64,000 bases of DNA from Collinsella sp. An307 (GCF_002161805.1 NZ_NFIP01000005.1:62001-126000), one strand, 5' to 3'; shown: positions 43,686 through 55,660, counted from the first letter of the stretch. The notes: generated by a model from the letters alone, not told the origin. Program-made: numbers and translations.

Positions 43686-45713
43686 ATGGCAGATACCGAG
43701 ACGAGCCAGGTTGCCGCCGAGGTTGCGGCGCCGGATACGCTAAACGACGAGCGCGCGCATCGCCTCTCCAAGCGTGCCGCCATGATTGAGGCGGGGCGCA
43801 ATCCCTATCCGGAGCATTCTGAGGTAGACACCTACGTCACCGACATCGAGGCCCGCTATGCGGAGCTCGAGGCGGGCGAGGACACCGCCGATGTGGTAAA
43901 GATTGCCGGTCGCGTGGTGGCCAAGCGCGGCCAGGGCAAGATCATGTTCGTGGTCCTGCGCGACCCCACCGGCGATATCCAGCTCTTCTGCCGTATCAAC
44001 GATATGCCCGCTGAGGCCTGGGAGCTCCTGGGCGAGCTCGACCTGGGCGATATCGTAGGTGCCGAGGGCATCGTCGTGCGTACCCGCCGCGGCCAGCTCT
44101 CCGTGGCGCCGCGCGCCCTTACGCTCCTCACCAAGGCGGTCCGCCCGCTGCCCGAGAAGTTCCACGGCCTTTCCGACAAGGAGACCCGTTACCGCCAGCG
44201 CTACGTCGACCTGATCGTCAACGAGGACGTGCGCGCGACCTTTGCCAAGCGCTCCGCCATTGTGTCCGCCTTCCGCCGCTACATGGAGGAGACGGGCTAC
44301 ATGGAGGTCGAGACGCCGATCCTGCAGACCATCCAGGGCGGTGCTACGGCCAAGCCCTTCATCACGCATTTCAATGCGCTCAACCAGGAGTGCTATCTGC
44401 GCATCGCCACCGAGCTTCACCTGAAGCGCCTGCTCGTGGGCGGGTTTGAGCGTGTCTTTGAGATTGGCCGCATCTTCCGCAACGAGGGCATGGACCTCAC
44501 GCACAACCCTGAGTTCACCACCATGGAGGCCTACCGCGCCTACTCCGACCTCGACGGCATGAAGGAGCTCGCCGAAGGCGTCATCAAGGCTGCCAACGCC
44601 GCTATCGGCAACCCCGAGGTCATCGAGTATCAGGGCCAGCGGATTGACCTGTCGGGCACGTGGCCGAGCCGTCCCATGACCGAGATCGTTTCTGAGGCTG
44701 TGGGCCGCACGCTCACCCTCGACACGCCCATCGAGGAGCTGCGCGCTGCCGCCGCCGAGGTGGGTATCGAGGTCAATCCCGCATGGGGTGCCGGCAAGCT
44801 CATTGCCGAGATCTACGACGAGGCGGGCGAGCCCTCCATTGTGAATCCGACCTTTGTGGTCGACTATCCCGTTGAGGTGTCGCCGCTTGCCAAGCGTCGC
44901 GAGGACGATCCGCGTCTCACGCACCGCTTTGAGCTCGTGATCGCCGGTCACGAGTACGCCAACGCGTTCTCTGAGCTCAACGACCCGGTCGACCAGGCCG
45001 AGCGCTTCCGCAAGCAGGTGGAGGAGAAGTTCGCCGGCGACGATGAGGCCATGGAGTACGACGAGGACTACGTGCGCGCCCTCGAGTACGGCATGCCCCC
45101 GGCGGGCGGCATCGGCATTGGCATCGACCGCGTGGTGATGCTCCTCACCGACTCCGCTTCCATCCGCGACGTGCTGCTCTTCCCGCACATGAAGCCCGAG
45201 AAGGGCGCCGGTCAGGCAAAAGGCGCGGCTGCTCTCGCTGCAGGTTCCGATGCCTCTGCGGCGTGCGATGCCGAGGCCTCTTCTGACGGCGCGTCCGCCT
45301 TCGTGACGCCCAAGCTCCCCACGCTCGACTACGAGAAGGTCGTCGTGGAGCCGCTCTTTGAGGACATGGTCGACTTCGACACGTTCTGCAAGAGCGACTT
45401 CCGCGTGGTGAAGGTCAAGGCCTGCGAGGCGGTCAAGAAGAGCAAGAAGCTCCTGCAGTTCACGCTTGACGACGGTTCGGGCACCGATCGCACCATCCTC
45501 TCCGGTATTCACGCGTTCTACGAGCCCGAGGATCTGGTGGGCAAGACCTGCGTCGCCATCGTGAACCTCCCGCCGCGCAAGATGATGGGTATCGATTCCT
45601 GCGGCATGCTCATCAGTGCCGTCCACAAGGAGGGCGAGGGTGACGACGCCGAGGAGCGCCTGAACCTCCTTATGCTCGACGACCGCATCCCCGCGGGCGC
45701 CAAGCTCTGCTAA
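43686..45713 (+). CDS. lysS: Lysyl-tRNA synthetase (class II) with C-terminal Trbp111/EMAP-II domain
   Basis: 675 residues, about 170 more than usual. OB-fold anticodon domain (about 60-160), class II core with 'RYRQRYVDLIVNEDVR', motif 2 'FEIGRIFRNEGMDLTHNPEFT' and motif 3 'GMPPAGGIGIGIDRVVMLL' to about residue 500. An Ala/Ser/Asp linker (about 507-560) leads to a C-terminal tRNA-binding domain (562-675, 'FCKSDFRVVKVKACEAVKKSKKLL...GIHAFYEPEDLVGKTCVAIVNLPPRKMMG') of the kind that ends bacterial MetRS. ATG at 43686 follows GAGGAG. It should raise tRNA affinity (inference). Confidence 0.94.
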   Translation: MADTETSQVAAEVAAPDTLNDERAHRLSKRAAMIEAGRNPYPEHSEVDTYVTDIEARYAELEAGEDTADVVKIAGRVVAKRGQGKIMFVVLRDPTGDIQLFCRINDMPAEAWELLGELDLGDIVGAEGIVVRTRRGQLSVAPRALTLLTKAVRPLPEKFHGLSDKETRYRQRYVDLIVNEDVRATFAKRSAIVSAFRRYMEETGYMEVETPILQTIQGGATAKPFITHFNALNQECYLRIATELHLKRLLVGGFERVFEIGRIFRNEGMDLTHNPEFTTMEAYRAYSDLDGMKELAEGVIKAANAAIGNPEVIEYQGQRIDLSGTWPSRPMTEIVSEAVGRTLTLDTPIEELRAAAAEVGIEVNPAWGAGKLIAEIYDEAGEPSIVNPTFVVDYPVEVSPLAKRREDDPRLTHRFELVIAGHEYANAFSELNDPVDQAERFRKQVEEKFAGDDEAMEYDEDYVRALEYGMPPAGGIGIGIDRVVMLLTDSASIRDVLLFPHMKPEKGAGQAKGAAALAAGSDASAACDAEASSDGASAFVTPKLPTLDYEKVVVEPLFEDMVDFDTFCKSDFRVVKVKACEAVKKSKKLLQFTLDDGSGTDRTILSGIHAFYEPEDLVGKTCVAIVNLPPRKMMGIDSCGMLISAVHKEGEGDDAEERLNLLMLDDRIPAGAKLC

Positions 45714-45762
45714 CGTTGCGGTCGGCGTCAAATTGCCGACGGTAAGAGATTGCTTTTGATAC

Positions 45763-45802
45763 AGCGGGCCCTGGGGACTCACCCGGGGCCCGCTGCGTTT
45801 TG
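45763..45802 (+). terminator. Terminator after lysS
   Basis: AGCGGGCCC-tg-GGG-actca-CCC-g-GGGCCCGCT followed by GCGTTTTGG, about 50 nt after the lysS stop. Confidence 0.75.
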
Positions 45803-45849
45803 GCGCCCAGTCCGTGGGGCCGCCGTGCTTCGTGTCCTGTCCTGCTGAA

Positions 45850-46029
45850 ATTGTGTATACCGAAACATTGTGTATACCGAAACTGCATAGTGTGCCGAAG
45901 CACATTGGACAATTCCGCAGGTAAATAGCTTGAAGCGCTTGTTCTCTATATTTCGTCATAAAGTTTCAGTACACACAATTTCTTTCGGTATACACAATCT
46001 AGCCCCAATACTGTTTGTGCATACACGAT
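45850..46029. repeat. Palindromic array of ATTGTGTATACCGAAA repeats
   Basis: Two exact direct copies at 45850-45865 and 45867-45882 (17-nt period) and a degenerate third at 45887-45901. Facing them are an inverted variant at 45964-45979, an exact inverted copy at 45983-45998 and a degenerate inverted copy at 46014-46029. The half-sites centre on GTATAC, as in GntR-type operators. The region is AT-richer than its surroundings and holds no credible gene. Confidence 0.7.
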
Positions 46030-46130
46030 CTTGCGATGCCCGTGGATTATACGGTGCGCTCCATGCGTGGTGGTCGACATGCTTGCGCCTCCGCCAGTCT
46101 TTGGAGACGATGGTTTGCGGCGGGAAGGCT

Positions 46131-47180
46131 TTAGAGCCGCTTCGGCACCCCTGCGGTTGAAAGCGCCCTCTCAAGCTTTAGGTCATCAGTTGCTTCCCGA
46201 TAGGACAGGCGAACGACCGTCGCGCCTGTGAGATTGAGGTGCGACTCGCGCCGGCGCTCGTCGGCGAGAATCTGTTGCGTCTCGTCGATTGCGAGCGCCT
46301 TGCCGTGGTCGTCCCGTTGGTATTTTTGCAGGCCATCGAGCTCCAGAATGATGATTCTTCCGTCGGGGAGCCGCCAATAGAAATCGACGGTGATGGTGAC
46401 GTTTGGATTGAGGGGGTCGGGAACTTCCACTTGTAGCTCTGGAACGATGAATCCAATCTCGATGATGGCGGCGCGCACGACCGACTCGCCGCCATTGGCG
46501 CTTCGACCGTCTGCATAGTGAAGCGTCTGCCGGACCCGGGCGATACCATGCCGGTATCTGCTGTGTTCGTCAACGTAGGCCTCGAGTCTCTCGATGGTGG
46601 TGAGCTGGTGATGCAGCGACGAGTCGACGATGGCGAGTCCCTGTCGAAACGTTGCGTGCCGCAGGCAATCGAAGATGGTCGCTTCGAGAGGAGTGACGCG
46701 TATACCGTTAATGACCGTTGAGGATAAATCCGGCAAGGCATGGTGGACGTAGCAAGGCGATGTCGACCGTCGATTACTCGATTTGTCAACGCCAATATGC
46801 GCTTTGGTGAGCAGTGCATAGGGGACCTGCAGACCGTGGACGACCGCGGCGGAGTACAGGCAGAATGTCCAAGAGGGGTGACGATGGACAAGGGAGCGGA
46901 TCAGGTGGTACATCCTTGCCCGCGGGGATAATGGGGCAAGATACGATGGACGGGCATAGTAGCCTGGGTACACCTCTTCAAGGACGCCCTCCGCGACGAG
47001 TTGTTTTGCTTGCTGTAGTATGCGCCCCGAACGGGGGGAGGCAAACCGCAGACCGCTCTCAGCTTCGTTTAGTGCACGTTCGAGAGCCCGCTGAGTTTTC
47101 GGGTCCTGTATCGAAAGGTTCGATGGGCAAAGCGCCTTTGTCGCGCTGGCCCGTTGTGTCTGCGGCGTTTCCATGACCAT
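46131..47180 (-). CDS. AbiEi-like antitoxin-type protein with restriction-endonuclease-like C-terminus
   Basis: 349 residues. N-terminal segment (about 40-90, 'ILQQAKQLVAEGVLEEVYPGYYARPSYLA') resembles the winged-helix AbiEi antitoxin domain; a middle domain follows with 'PLEATIFDCLRHATFRQGLAIVDSSL'. The C-terminus (about 230-340) has 'VTITVDFYWRLPDGRIIILELDGLQKY' and 'ATVVRLSYRE', the spacing of a DUF559/Vsr-like nuclease fold with Asp and ExD. Such proteins are frequent orphans in actinobacteria. No AbiEii toxin is adjacent. AGGAGG precedes the ATG at 47180. Lower GC than its neighbours, so probably acquired. Confidence 0.72.
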   Translation of the reverse strand: MVMETPQTQRASATKALCPSNLSIQDPKTQRALERALNEAESGLRFASPRSGRILQQAKQLVAEGVLEEVYPGYYARPSYLAPLSPRARMYHLIRSLVHRHPSWTFCLYSAAVVHGLQVPYALLTKAHIGVDKSSNRRSTSPCYVHHALPDLSSTVINGIRVTPLEATIFDCLRHATFRQGLAIVDSSLHHQLTTIERLEAYVDEHSRYRHGIARVRQTLHYADGRSANGGESVVRAAIIEIGFIVPELQVEVPDPLNPNVTITVDFYWRLPDGRIIILELDGLQKYQRDDHGKALAIDETQQILADERRRESHLNLTGATVVRLSYREATDDLKLERALSTAGVPKRL

Positions 47181-47499
47181 TTCACCTCCTGTCGAGCTAC
47201 CGATTGCCCTATAACGCTAGCAGGCGCGTCAAACCGTTTTCTATGGCGAGCTTGCACGGGTCTAACAAGACGTGCATAGGCATCTAACCGGGCAGTTAAA
47301 AGGGGTCGTTTTGTGCCGCTTCGACATGGTTCACATCTGGTGGACGGCAAAGGTTTTCGGCGAACGGCGCGAGGAAACATGCAATGCACAACGAGTGAAA
47401 GGGGGGGTGAGGGCATCAGTCGCGTCGCCTCGCAATATTGAACGATGTGTCTTGTGGGGGAAGTACAATGTGGAGATTGTCTCGCTGCGGGAGGTGCTT
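47181..47499. other. 319-nt gap between the AbiEi-like and GNAT genes
   Basis: Divergent promoter region. Only a weak TGCACG...CGTGCA inverted repeat (47253-47258, 47271-47276) and a G7 run near 47401 stand out. GGGAGG before 47500 sets the acetyltransferase start. No gene seen. Confidence 0.4.
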
Positions 47500-47961
47500 A
47501 TGATCCAACGTGTTCAAGGGGACCGAAAACGGTATATGTCTCTGCTGTTGTTGGCAGATGAGCAGCCGGAGATGGTGGCTCGCTATATCGACCGCGGCCA
47601 CATGTGGGTGTTCACACCAGAGGACGCGCCGGAGGGCGTCGTCCCGGTAGTGGCGGAGTGCCTTGTGACCGACGAGGGCGAGGGTGTGCTGGAAATCAAG
47701 AGCCTTGCGGTGGAGCCGGCCTATCAGGGGCGCGGTTATGGCCGGGCGCTCATCGAGCACGTTGCGGCAACATATGCGGGACGCTATCGCACGCTCCAAG
47801 TAGGCACGGGCGACAGCCCGCTTACGGTGCCTTTTTACGAGCGATGCGGCTTCAGCCGGTCGCATGTAGTGCCCAACTTCTTTACCGACAACTACGACCA
47901 TTCCATCTACGAGGCGGGCGTGCGCCTCGTAGACATGGTCTATATGAGGCGGCAGCTCTGA
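47500..47961 (+). CDS. GNAT family N-acetyltransferase
   Basis: 153 residues. The acetyl-CoA loop is 'LEIKSLAVEPAYQGRGYGRALIEHVAA' (Q/RxxGxG/A); 'RTLQVGTGDSPLTVPFYERCGFSRSHVVPNFF' is the usual C-terminal half. The ending 'VRLVDMVYMRRQL' is typical of a Gram-positive subgroup of unknown substrate. ATG at 47500 follows GGGAGG. A TATAAT box (47965-47970) occurs right after the stop, before the MFS gene. Confidence 0.88.
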   Translation: MIQRVQGDRKRYMSLLLLADEQPEMVARYIDRGHMWVFTPEDAPEGVVPVVAECLVTDEGEGVLEIKSLAVEPAYQGRGYGRALIEHVAATYAGRYRTLQVGTGDSPLTVPFYERCGFSRSHVVPNFFTDNYDHSIYEAGVRLVDMVYMRRQL

Positions 47962-47985
47962 GCCTATAATGGGCTGCGGAGGCGA

Positions 47986-49266
47986 ATGCATGTGAGCGGT
48001 ACTCCCGGCAGGCAGACAACTCATCCAAAGCTCAATGGCCCAGATGCTCCTGTAGCAGGGCTCGCGCTGCGACAGGAGCACGTTGTTGTCGTGCTTGGAT
48101 TCTGCGGACTTGTTTCCGCGGCGGACAACTGGTTTGTCTCGCCGGCGCTTCCCGCCATCGCAAACACGCTTGCCGTAGCGCCAACGGCCGCAGCCATTAT
48201 CTTGACGGCCTATCTTGTTCCCTATGGGGCGCTGCAGCCGGTATGCGGCCGTATCGGTGACGGCGTGGGCCGCCTGCGCCTGCTGCGCATTATCGTGCTT
48301 GGGCTTTGTGCGGGCACATTTCTCTGCGCCTTGGCGCCTAATCTGTCCCTTCTTGTAGCGGCGCGTATCATCACCGGCTGCTTTGCGGCGGGAATCATCT
48401 CGGTCTCACAGGCGTTTGTGGGCGATGTGGTGGGTCCCAAGCACCGCGCCGGCGCGGTGGGCATCCTCATGGGCATTACCTTCACGGGGCAAGGGCTCTC
48501 GGCGGGGCTCGGCGGCATCCTCACCGATCTGGTGGGCTGGCGCGCGGCCTTTGCTGCATTTGGCATGCTGGCGGCTCTCGCCTGGCTCGGCTTGTTCACG
48601 TTGCGTGATACTGGACGTTCCCCTGCGCGAGATAGCGTTCACCCGAAAGCGCAGGCCGGCAAACACCTGCCGCATATCAACCCTGTCAGTTCGTTTTTCC
48701 GGGACGCGTGGCGCATCTTCTTTAGTCCACATCGCGCGGTCTTTTTGCTCGCCTGTTCGACGGGTTTTCTGTTCCTCGGTACGTACGGGCTGATGGGAAC
48801 CTTTCTTTCTGAGGTTTGCGGGCTCACCTCCACACGGGCAGGCTTGGTGATGATGCTCTACGGCTTCTTCTGCCTGATTGGCGGCGCACTCGCCGGCAAA
48901 CTCGGCGGCGCGCGCGGGCTCGGCGGCGTTATCTCTGTCGGCGAGTGCGCGGGCATGGTGTCCGCAGCCACGCTTGTCCTTTCGTGCGCCACGGGCTCGT
49001 GGATCCCATCACTTGTGGCGGCAGCGAGTCTGGGCTTGGGTTACATCTTGGTGCAGCCCACGCTTGTGACGCTCTCCATGGACGCGGACCCCGCACAGTC
49101 GGGACTTTGCACAGGGCTCATAGGCTTTGCGGTCTTTGCCTGCGGCGGCGTCGGCCCTGCGGTGGGAACCGCAGTTGTTTCCTGTAGCGGGTATGCGCTG
49201 CTCTGGATGCTGGTGCTTCTGTGCCTTGGACTTCAGGCTCTTATCAGCCGGCGCGTTCTGCGCTAG
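47986..49266 (+). CDS. Major facilitator superfamily transporter
   Basis: 426 residues, 12 predicted helices. Helix 1 'SAADNWFVSPALPAIANTL', the loop 2-3 motif 'GRIGDGVGRLRLLR' (motif A) and 'GFCAAGIISVSQAFVGDVV'-like helix 4 place it in the DHA1 drug:proton group. A hydrophilic loop at about 205-235 separates the halves. Gene order GNAT-MFS on one strand, 24 nt apart, hints at an antibiotic-detoxification pair (inference). Its end overlaps the convergent EamA gene by 23 nt. Confidence 0.88.
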   Translation: MHVSGTPGRQTTHPKLNGPDAPVAGLALRQEHVVVVLGFCGLVSAADNWFVSPALPAIANTLAVAPTAAAIILTAYLVPYGALQPVCGRIGDGVGRLRLLRIIVLGLCAGTFLCALAPNLSLLVAARIITGCFAAGIISVSQAFVGDVVGPKHRAGAVGILMGITFTGQGLSAGLGGILTDLVGWRAAFAAFGMLAALAWLGLFTLRDTGRSPARDSVHPKAQAGKHLPHINPVSSFFRDAWRIFFSPHRAVFLLACSTGFLFLGTYGLMGTFLSEVCGLTSTRAGLVMMLYGFFCLIGGALAGKLGGARGLGGVISVGECAGMVSAATLVLSCATGSWIPSLVAAASLGLGYILVQPTLVTLSMDADPAQSGLCTGLIGFAVFACGGVGPAVGTAVVSCSGYALLWMLVLLCLGLQALISRRVLR

Positions 49267-50257
49267 GGGAGGGGGCGGCATCACCTTCCGGCCGATTAAC
49301 GATAACAATGCCGAGGGCAATGAGCACCAAGGCGAATGCGGTCTGCAGCCAAGGCAGGGAGGCTCCCTCGCCAAGAAGGATGCTCGAGAGCACCACACCA
49401 AAGACCGGGTTCATAAAGCCAAAGATTGCCACGCGCGAGGTTGGGTTGTACTTGAGCAGAATCGACCAAAGCGAATAGGCTACACCTGATACGCAGGCAA
49501 GGTAGAGAACCATGGCAATGCCTGCGGGGGTGAGGCGCGGAAGGTTCCCGCCGAGCGCCGCGCCCGCCAAGGTGAGCACCGCCCCGCCGAGCACAAATTG
49601 GTAGCCGCTGAGTGCTACGGGATCCTCGCGCTGGGAGTAGGCATGGATGAGGGCGGACGAGACAGCGTAGGAGATAGCGGCGATAAGGATGAAGCCCTCG
49701 CCCGTGAGCGTGACGGCGCCGCCGCTATCACCGCCGGTGAGGTTGACGATAACGACTCCGGCAAATCCCACGGCGCAGCCGAGGACTTTCCGCGCGGTGA
49801 GCCGTTCTTGCCGGAACACGAGCGCTGCCACCAGTACGCAGAGAAACGTATTCATGGCGTTGACGATTGAGCCGCGCACGCCGGAGGCGTTGGAGACGCC
49901 GATGTAGAAGAAGGCGTATTGCACGATGGTTTGGGCGAGCGAAAGCCTGATGACGAGCGGCCATCCCGCGCGCGAGACACGGGGTAAGCGGTGTCTTGTT
50001 ATCGTCGCGGCGGCAAGTGCGATGGCGCCCGCGAGCATAAAGCGCACGCCGGCAAAGAGAAACTCCGACGGCACGTCACCGTCTTGGATGCCGAGCAGCC
50101 CGTAGCCAATCTTGATGCAGGGAATCGCGCTGCCCCAGAGCGCGCAGCAGATGAGGGCAAGTGCGGCCACACACCAGGTGCGTGTGAGAACGGGGCGCGC
50201 GGAGTTGGTGCGGACATCGTAAGAGTTGATATCGAGCGCGGATGAGGGTCTGGACAT
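49244..50257 (-). CDS. EamA/DMT family transporter
   Basis: 337 residues, ten helices in two EamA repeats: 'CCALWGSAIPCIKIGYGLL' opens the first, 'AISYAVSSALIHAYSQRE' the second, and 'NPTSRVAIFGFMNPVFGVVLSSILLGE' is the characteristic end. Intact, unlike the paralogue at 23239. Probably exports amino acids or metabolites. ATG at 50257 follows GGGAG. Convergent with the MFS gene, with overlapping 3' ends. Confidence 0.9.
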   Translation of the reverse strand: MSRPSSALDINSYDVRTNSARPVLTRTWCVAALALICCALWGSAIPCIKIGYGLLGIQDGDVPSEFLFAGVRFMLAGAIALAAATITRHRLPRVSRAGWPLVIRLSLAQTIVQYAFFYIGVSNASGVRGSIVNAMNTFLCVLVAALVFRQERLTARKVLGCAVGFAGVVIVNLTGGDSGGAVTLTGEGFILIAAISYAVSSALIHAYSQREDPVALSGYQFVLGGAVLTLAGAALGGNLPRLTPAGIAMVLYLACVSGVAYSLWSILLKYNPTSRVAIFGFMNPVFGVVLSSILLGEGASLPWLQTAFALVLIALGIVIVNRPEGDAAPSPSAERAG

Positions 50258-50378
50258 ATATCTCCCAAACGAAGCGAAGCGGAAAACGCCTCTATGGTAC
50301 GCTCATTTTTGTGCCCGCACGCGTTGTTAGCATAGAACGCGTCATGGAACATTAGAGATTATTCTCTCAATTCATCAG

Positions 50379-50666
50379 TTGCGACTGACGGATTCCGGCG
50401 TGCGCTCCTCAGAGGACTTTCTCTCAACGTTGCCAAAGGGTCAGCTGGCGCTGTGCGCTATCGCCACGTTCAAGGACGAGTATCTGCTCGACTTTATCAA
50501 TGTTGAGGAGCTCGGGGTGCGCGATGCGAACGATATCGACGAGCGTGTGCTGGAGCAGGGCATCGTACAGAACATCAAGCAGTTCATCATGACGTTCGGC
50601 AAGGGTTTCTCGTTCGTGGGGAACCAATACCTTTTGAACGTCGCGAGCACGAGAATCCCTCCATAG
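50379..50666 (+). pseudogene. Remnant of a DUF1016/YhcG PD-(D/E)XK nuclease gene
   Basis: The encoded stretch 'FKDEYLLDFINVEEL...DIDERVLEQGIVQNIKQFIMTFGKGFSFVGNQYLLNV' matches the start of the YhcG/DUF1016 nuclease domain. The catalytic strands that should follow (IDLLFYH...VVIELK) are missing, and the upstream DUF1016 N-terminal domain is also absent. The reading frame is cut at both ends. Likely relic of a defence or restriction-associated gene. Immediately followed by the palindrome at 50694-50778. Confidence 0.65.
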
Positions 50667-50693
50667 GCCTTGTGATGCACTGCTCGTCAGCGG

Positions 50694-50778
50694 CATAACG
50701 AAAGGTCGGTCCATCAAAAGGGCGCATCCCCGTCCGTGAAGCGGCGAGGACGCGCCCGTTGATGGACCGACCGTTATG
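50694..50778. repeat. Long perfect palindrome between convergent genes (copy D)
   Basis: Arms CATAAC/GTTATG, then 14-bp perfect GGTCGGTCCATCAA (50704-50717) with its complement (50759-50772), then GGGCGC/GCGCCC. The interior reads ATCCCC...GCGGCGAGGAC (50726-50751), echoing copy A at 1563. Sits between the YhcG remnant and accC and could terminate accC transcription. Confidence 0.6.
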
Positions 50779-50786
50779 GGGCGGCG

Positions 50787-52142
<1,356 letters not shown>

Positions 52143-52157
52143 GTCTCTCGCCTGCCT

Positions 52158-54065
<1,908 letters not shown>

Positions 54066-54283
54066 AAGCCCTGCCTCCTCTCGTTGTCGTGTTCCATACC
54101 GTATTGTTAGGGCGCGAACGCCCGAAACGCCGATGTGACAACGCATCGCTTTCACTCTAGACCCACATCTTCGTGCGGGGCAACGGTTGTCTGGCGAACG
54201 GTAGGGGCTTTGAGGGGAAGGGTCGTCGGGCGTGTTCGAACGACAGGCGACGGGGCTGAGGATTGCTCCGTAGGGGCCGAGGC

Positions 54284-55660
54284 TTATTTGAAGTGCGCCC
54301 CGCGGGGAATCTGGGGCCCGTCGGTCGGGGTGCTGCCAGCGTCACCCTGCGCCGCGCGGCGGTGCTTCACGATGGCGCGCACGATGAGCGAGACAACAAC
54401 AAGGCCGACGATGCCGCCCGCCACACACCAGGTGAGCGGGTTTTGGATGATGCCGAGGGCGGTGTTGCGGATCTGCGCGAGGGCGGAGAGCTCCACGTCG
54501 TTGGCGGCAACGAGCGAGACCTCGCCCAAGACCTCGCCGTCAAGGGTATAGGTTGCCTTGCCGAGCTCGTCACCCTCTTCATACGGCGCAACGAACTCCT
54601 CGGGCAGGTCGTAGGTGACGGTAATGGCTGCCGGGTCGGTATCTGCCGGCAGGAGCTTGGAGAGGCCGCCGGCCGTCTCGATGCCGAGCTGCTCGTCTTG
54701 ATGCGCGTCGGTAACGTCAACGGTTTCCACCGGGGTATCTGCGGCGACGATTTCCTGCACCGACCACTCGGCATAGGCCCACTCAAAAAGACGCTTTGTC
54801 TCGGTGAGGCTCGCGGGAATCTCGGCGTCCTCGCAGCCGAGCACAATCGAGTAAAGCGTGATGTCGTTCTGGTTTGCTGCGGCGACAAGGCAGCGGCCGG
54901 CCTCGGTGGTGTTGCCGGTCTTGATGCCGCGCGCCGGAGCGTAGTAGACCTCGGAGGCGCTGTTGAGAAGCAGGTTGGAGTTACGCAGCGTCCGCGCGTC
55001 CTGCACGTTGGTCGCGGGCATCTCGTAGGAGGGCGTGGCCACGATCTGGGCAAACGTGGGGTTCTCCATGGCCGCCTGCGTGATGCGCATGAGGTCGCGC
55101 GCGGTCGTGTAATGGGCGTCATCGTGCAGACCGCAGGGGTTGGCAAAGTGCGTGCCGGTGCAGCCGAGCGCTGCGGCGCGGTCGTTCATCATCTGGACAA
55201 AGCCGTCGACGCTGCCGCCCACGGCGCGGGCGAGGATGTAGGACGCGTCGTTGCCGCTGGGGAGCATAAGGCCATAGAGCAGCTGCTCGATGGTGAGCAC
55301 CTCGCCGGGCTTGAAACCGGCGACCGAGCTGTCGGCGGTGACGTGGTCAAAATCCGCCTCCTCGACCGTGACCTGCTGGGCGAGGTCGGCGTTCTCGAGC
55401 ACCACGAGCGCCGTCATGATCTTGGTGGTGGAGGCGGGATAGCGCGTCTCGTCGGCGGCGACCTCGTAGAGGACGGTGCCGCTTGCGGGCTCCACAACCA
55501 GTGCGGACGCGGCGGCGATGGCGGGATCGGTGAGCGCTGCAGCGCAGACGGGGGAGAGCGCCGAGAGCGCAAGGCTGAGCGCGCAGAGAAGCGCCGTTGC
55601 GCGCAGGCGGGCGCGTGTGATGAGATGGTGGCGCGAGGGGGTGCGATTGAGGTGCGACAT
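54284..55660 (-). CDS. D-alanyl-D-alanine carboxypeptidase (class A low-mass PBP, S11)
   Basis: 458 residues. Basic N-terminus and signal helix (about 15-42, ending PVCAAA). Active-site SxxK in 'YPASTTKIMTAL', SxN in 'MLPSGNDASYIL', KTG in 'GIKTGNTTEAGR'. The penicillin-binding part ends near residue 285; a DacA-like C-terminal domain and a membrane helix (about 412-435, 'CVAGGIVGLVVVSLIVRAIV') follow, with a cytoplasmic tail. Trims terminal D-Ala from peptidoglycan stem peptides at the outer face of the membrane. ATG at 55660 follows AGAAAGG. Divergent from clpC. Confidence 0.93.
   Translation of the reverse strand: MSHLNRTPSRHHLITRARLRATALLCALSLALSALSPVCAAALTDPAIAAASALVVEPASGTVLYEVAADETRYPASTTKIMTALVVLENADLAQQVTVEEADFDHVTADSSVAGFKPGEVLTIEQLLYGLMLPSGNDASYILARAVGGSVDGFVQMMNDRAAALGCTGTHFANPCGLHDDAHYTTARDLMRITQAAMENPTFAQIVATPSYEMPATNVQDARTLRNSNLLLNSASEVYYAPARGIKTGNTTEAGRCLVAAANQNDITLYSIVLGCEDAEIPASLTETKRLFEWAYAEWSVQEIVAADTPVETVDVTDAHQDEQLGIETAGGLSKLLPADTDPAAITVTYDLPEEFVAPYEEGDELGKATYTLDGEVLGEVSLVAANDVELSALAQIRNTALGIIQNPLTWCVAGGIVGLVVVSLIVRAIVKHRRAAQGDAGSTPTDGPQIPRGAHFK

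Noticed and set aside
45850-46029. CRISPR array, because short repeats recur at regular spacing
   Set aside because: Spacing is 17 nt with a 1-nt gap, copies switch orientation, there are no spacers and no cas genes.
45930-46160. Small open frame of 76 codons inside the repeat array
   Set aside because: Its sequence is the translated repeat, with no ribosome site and no recognisable protein.
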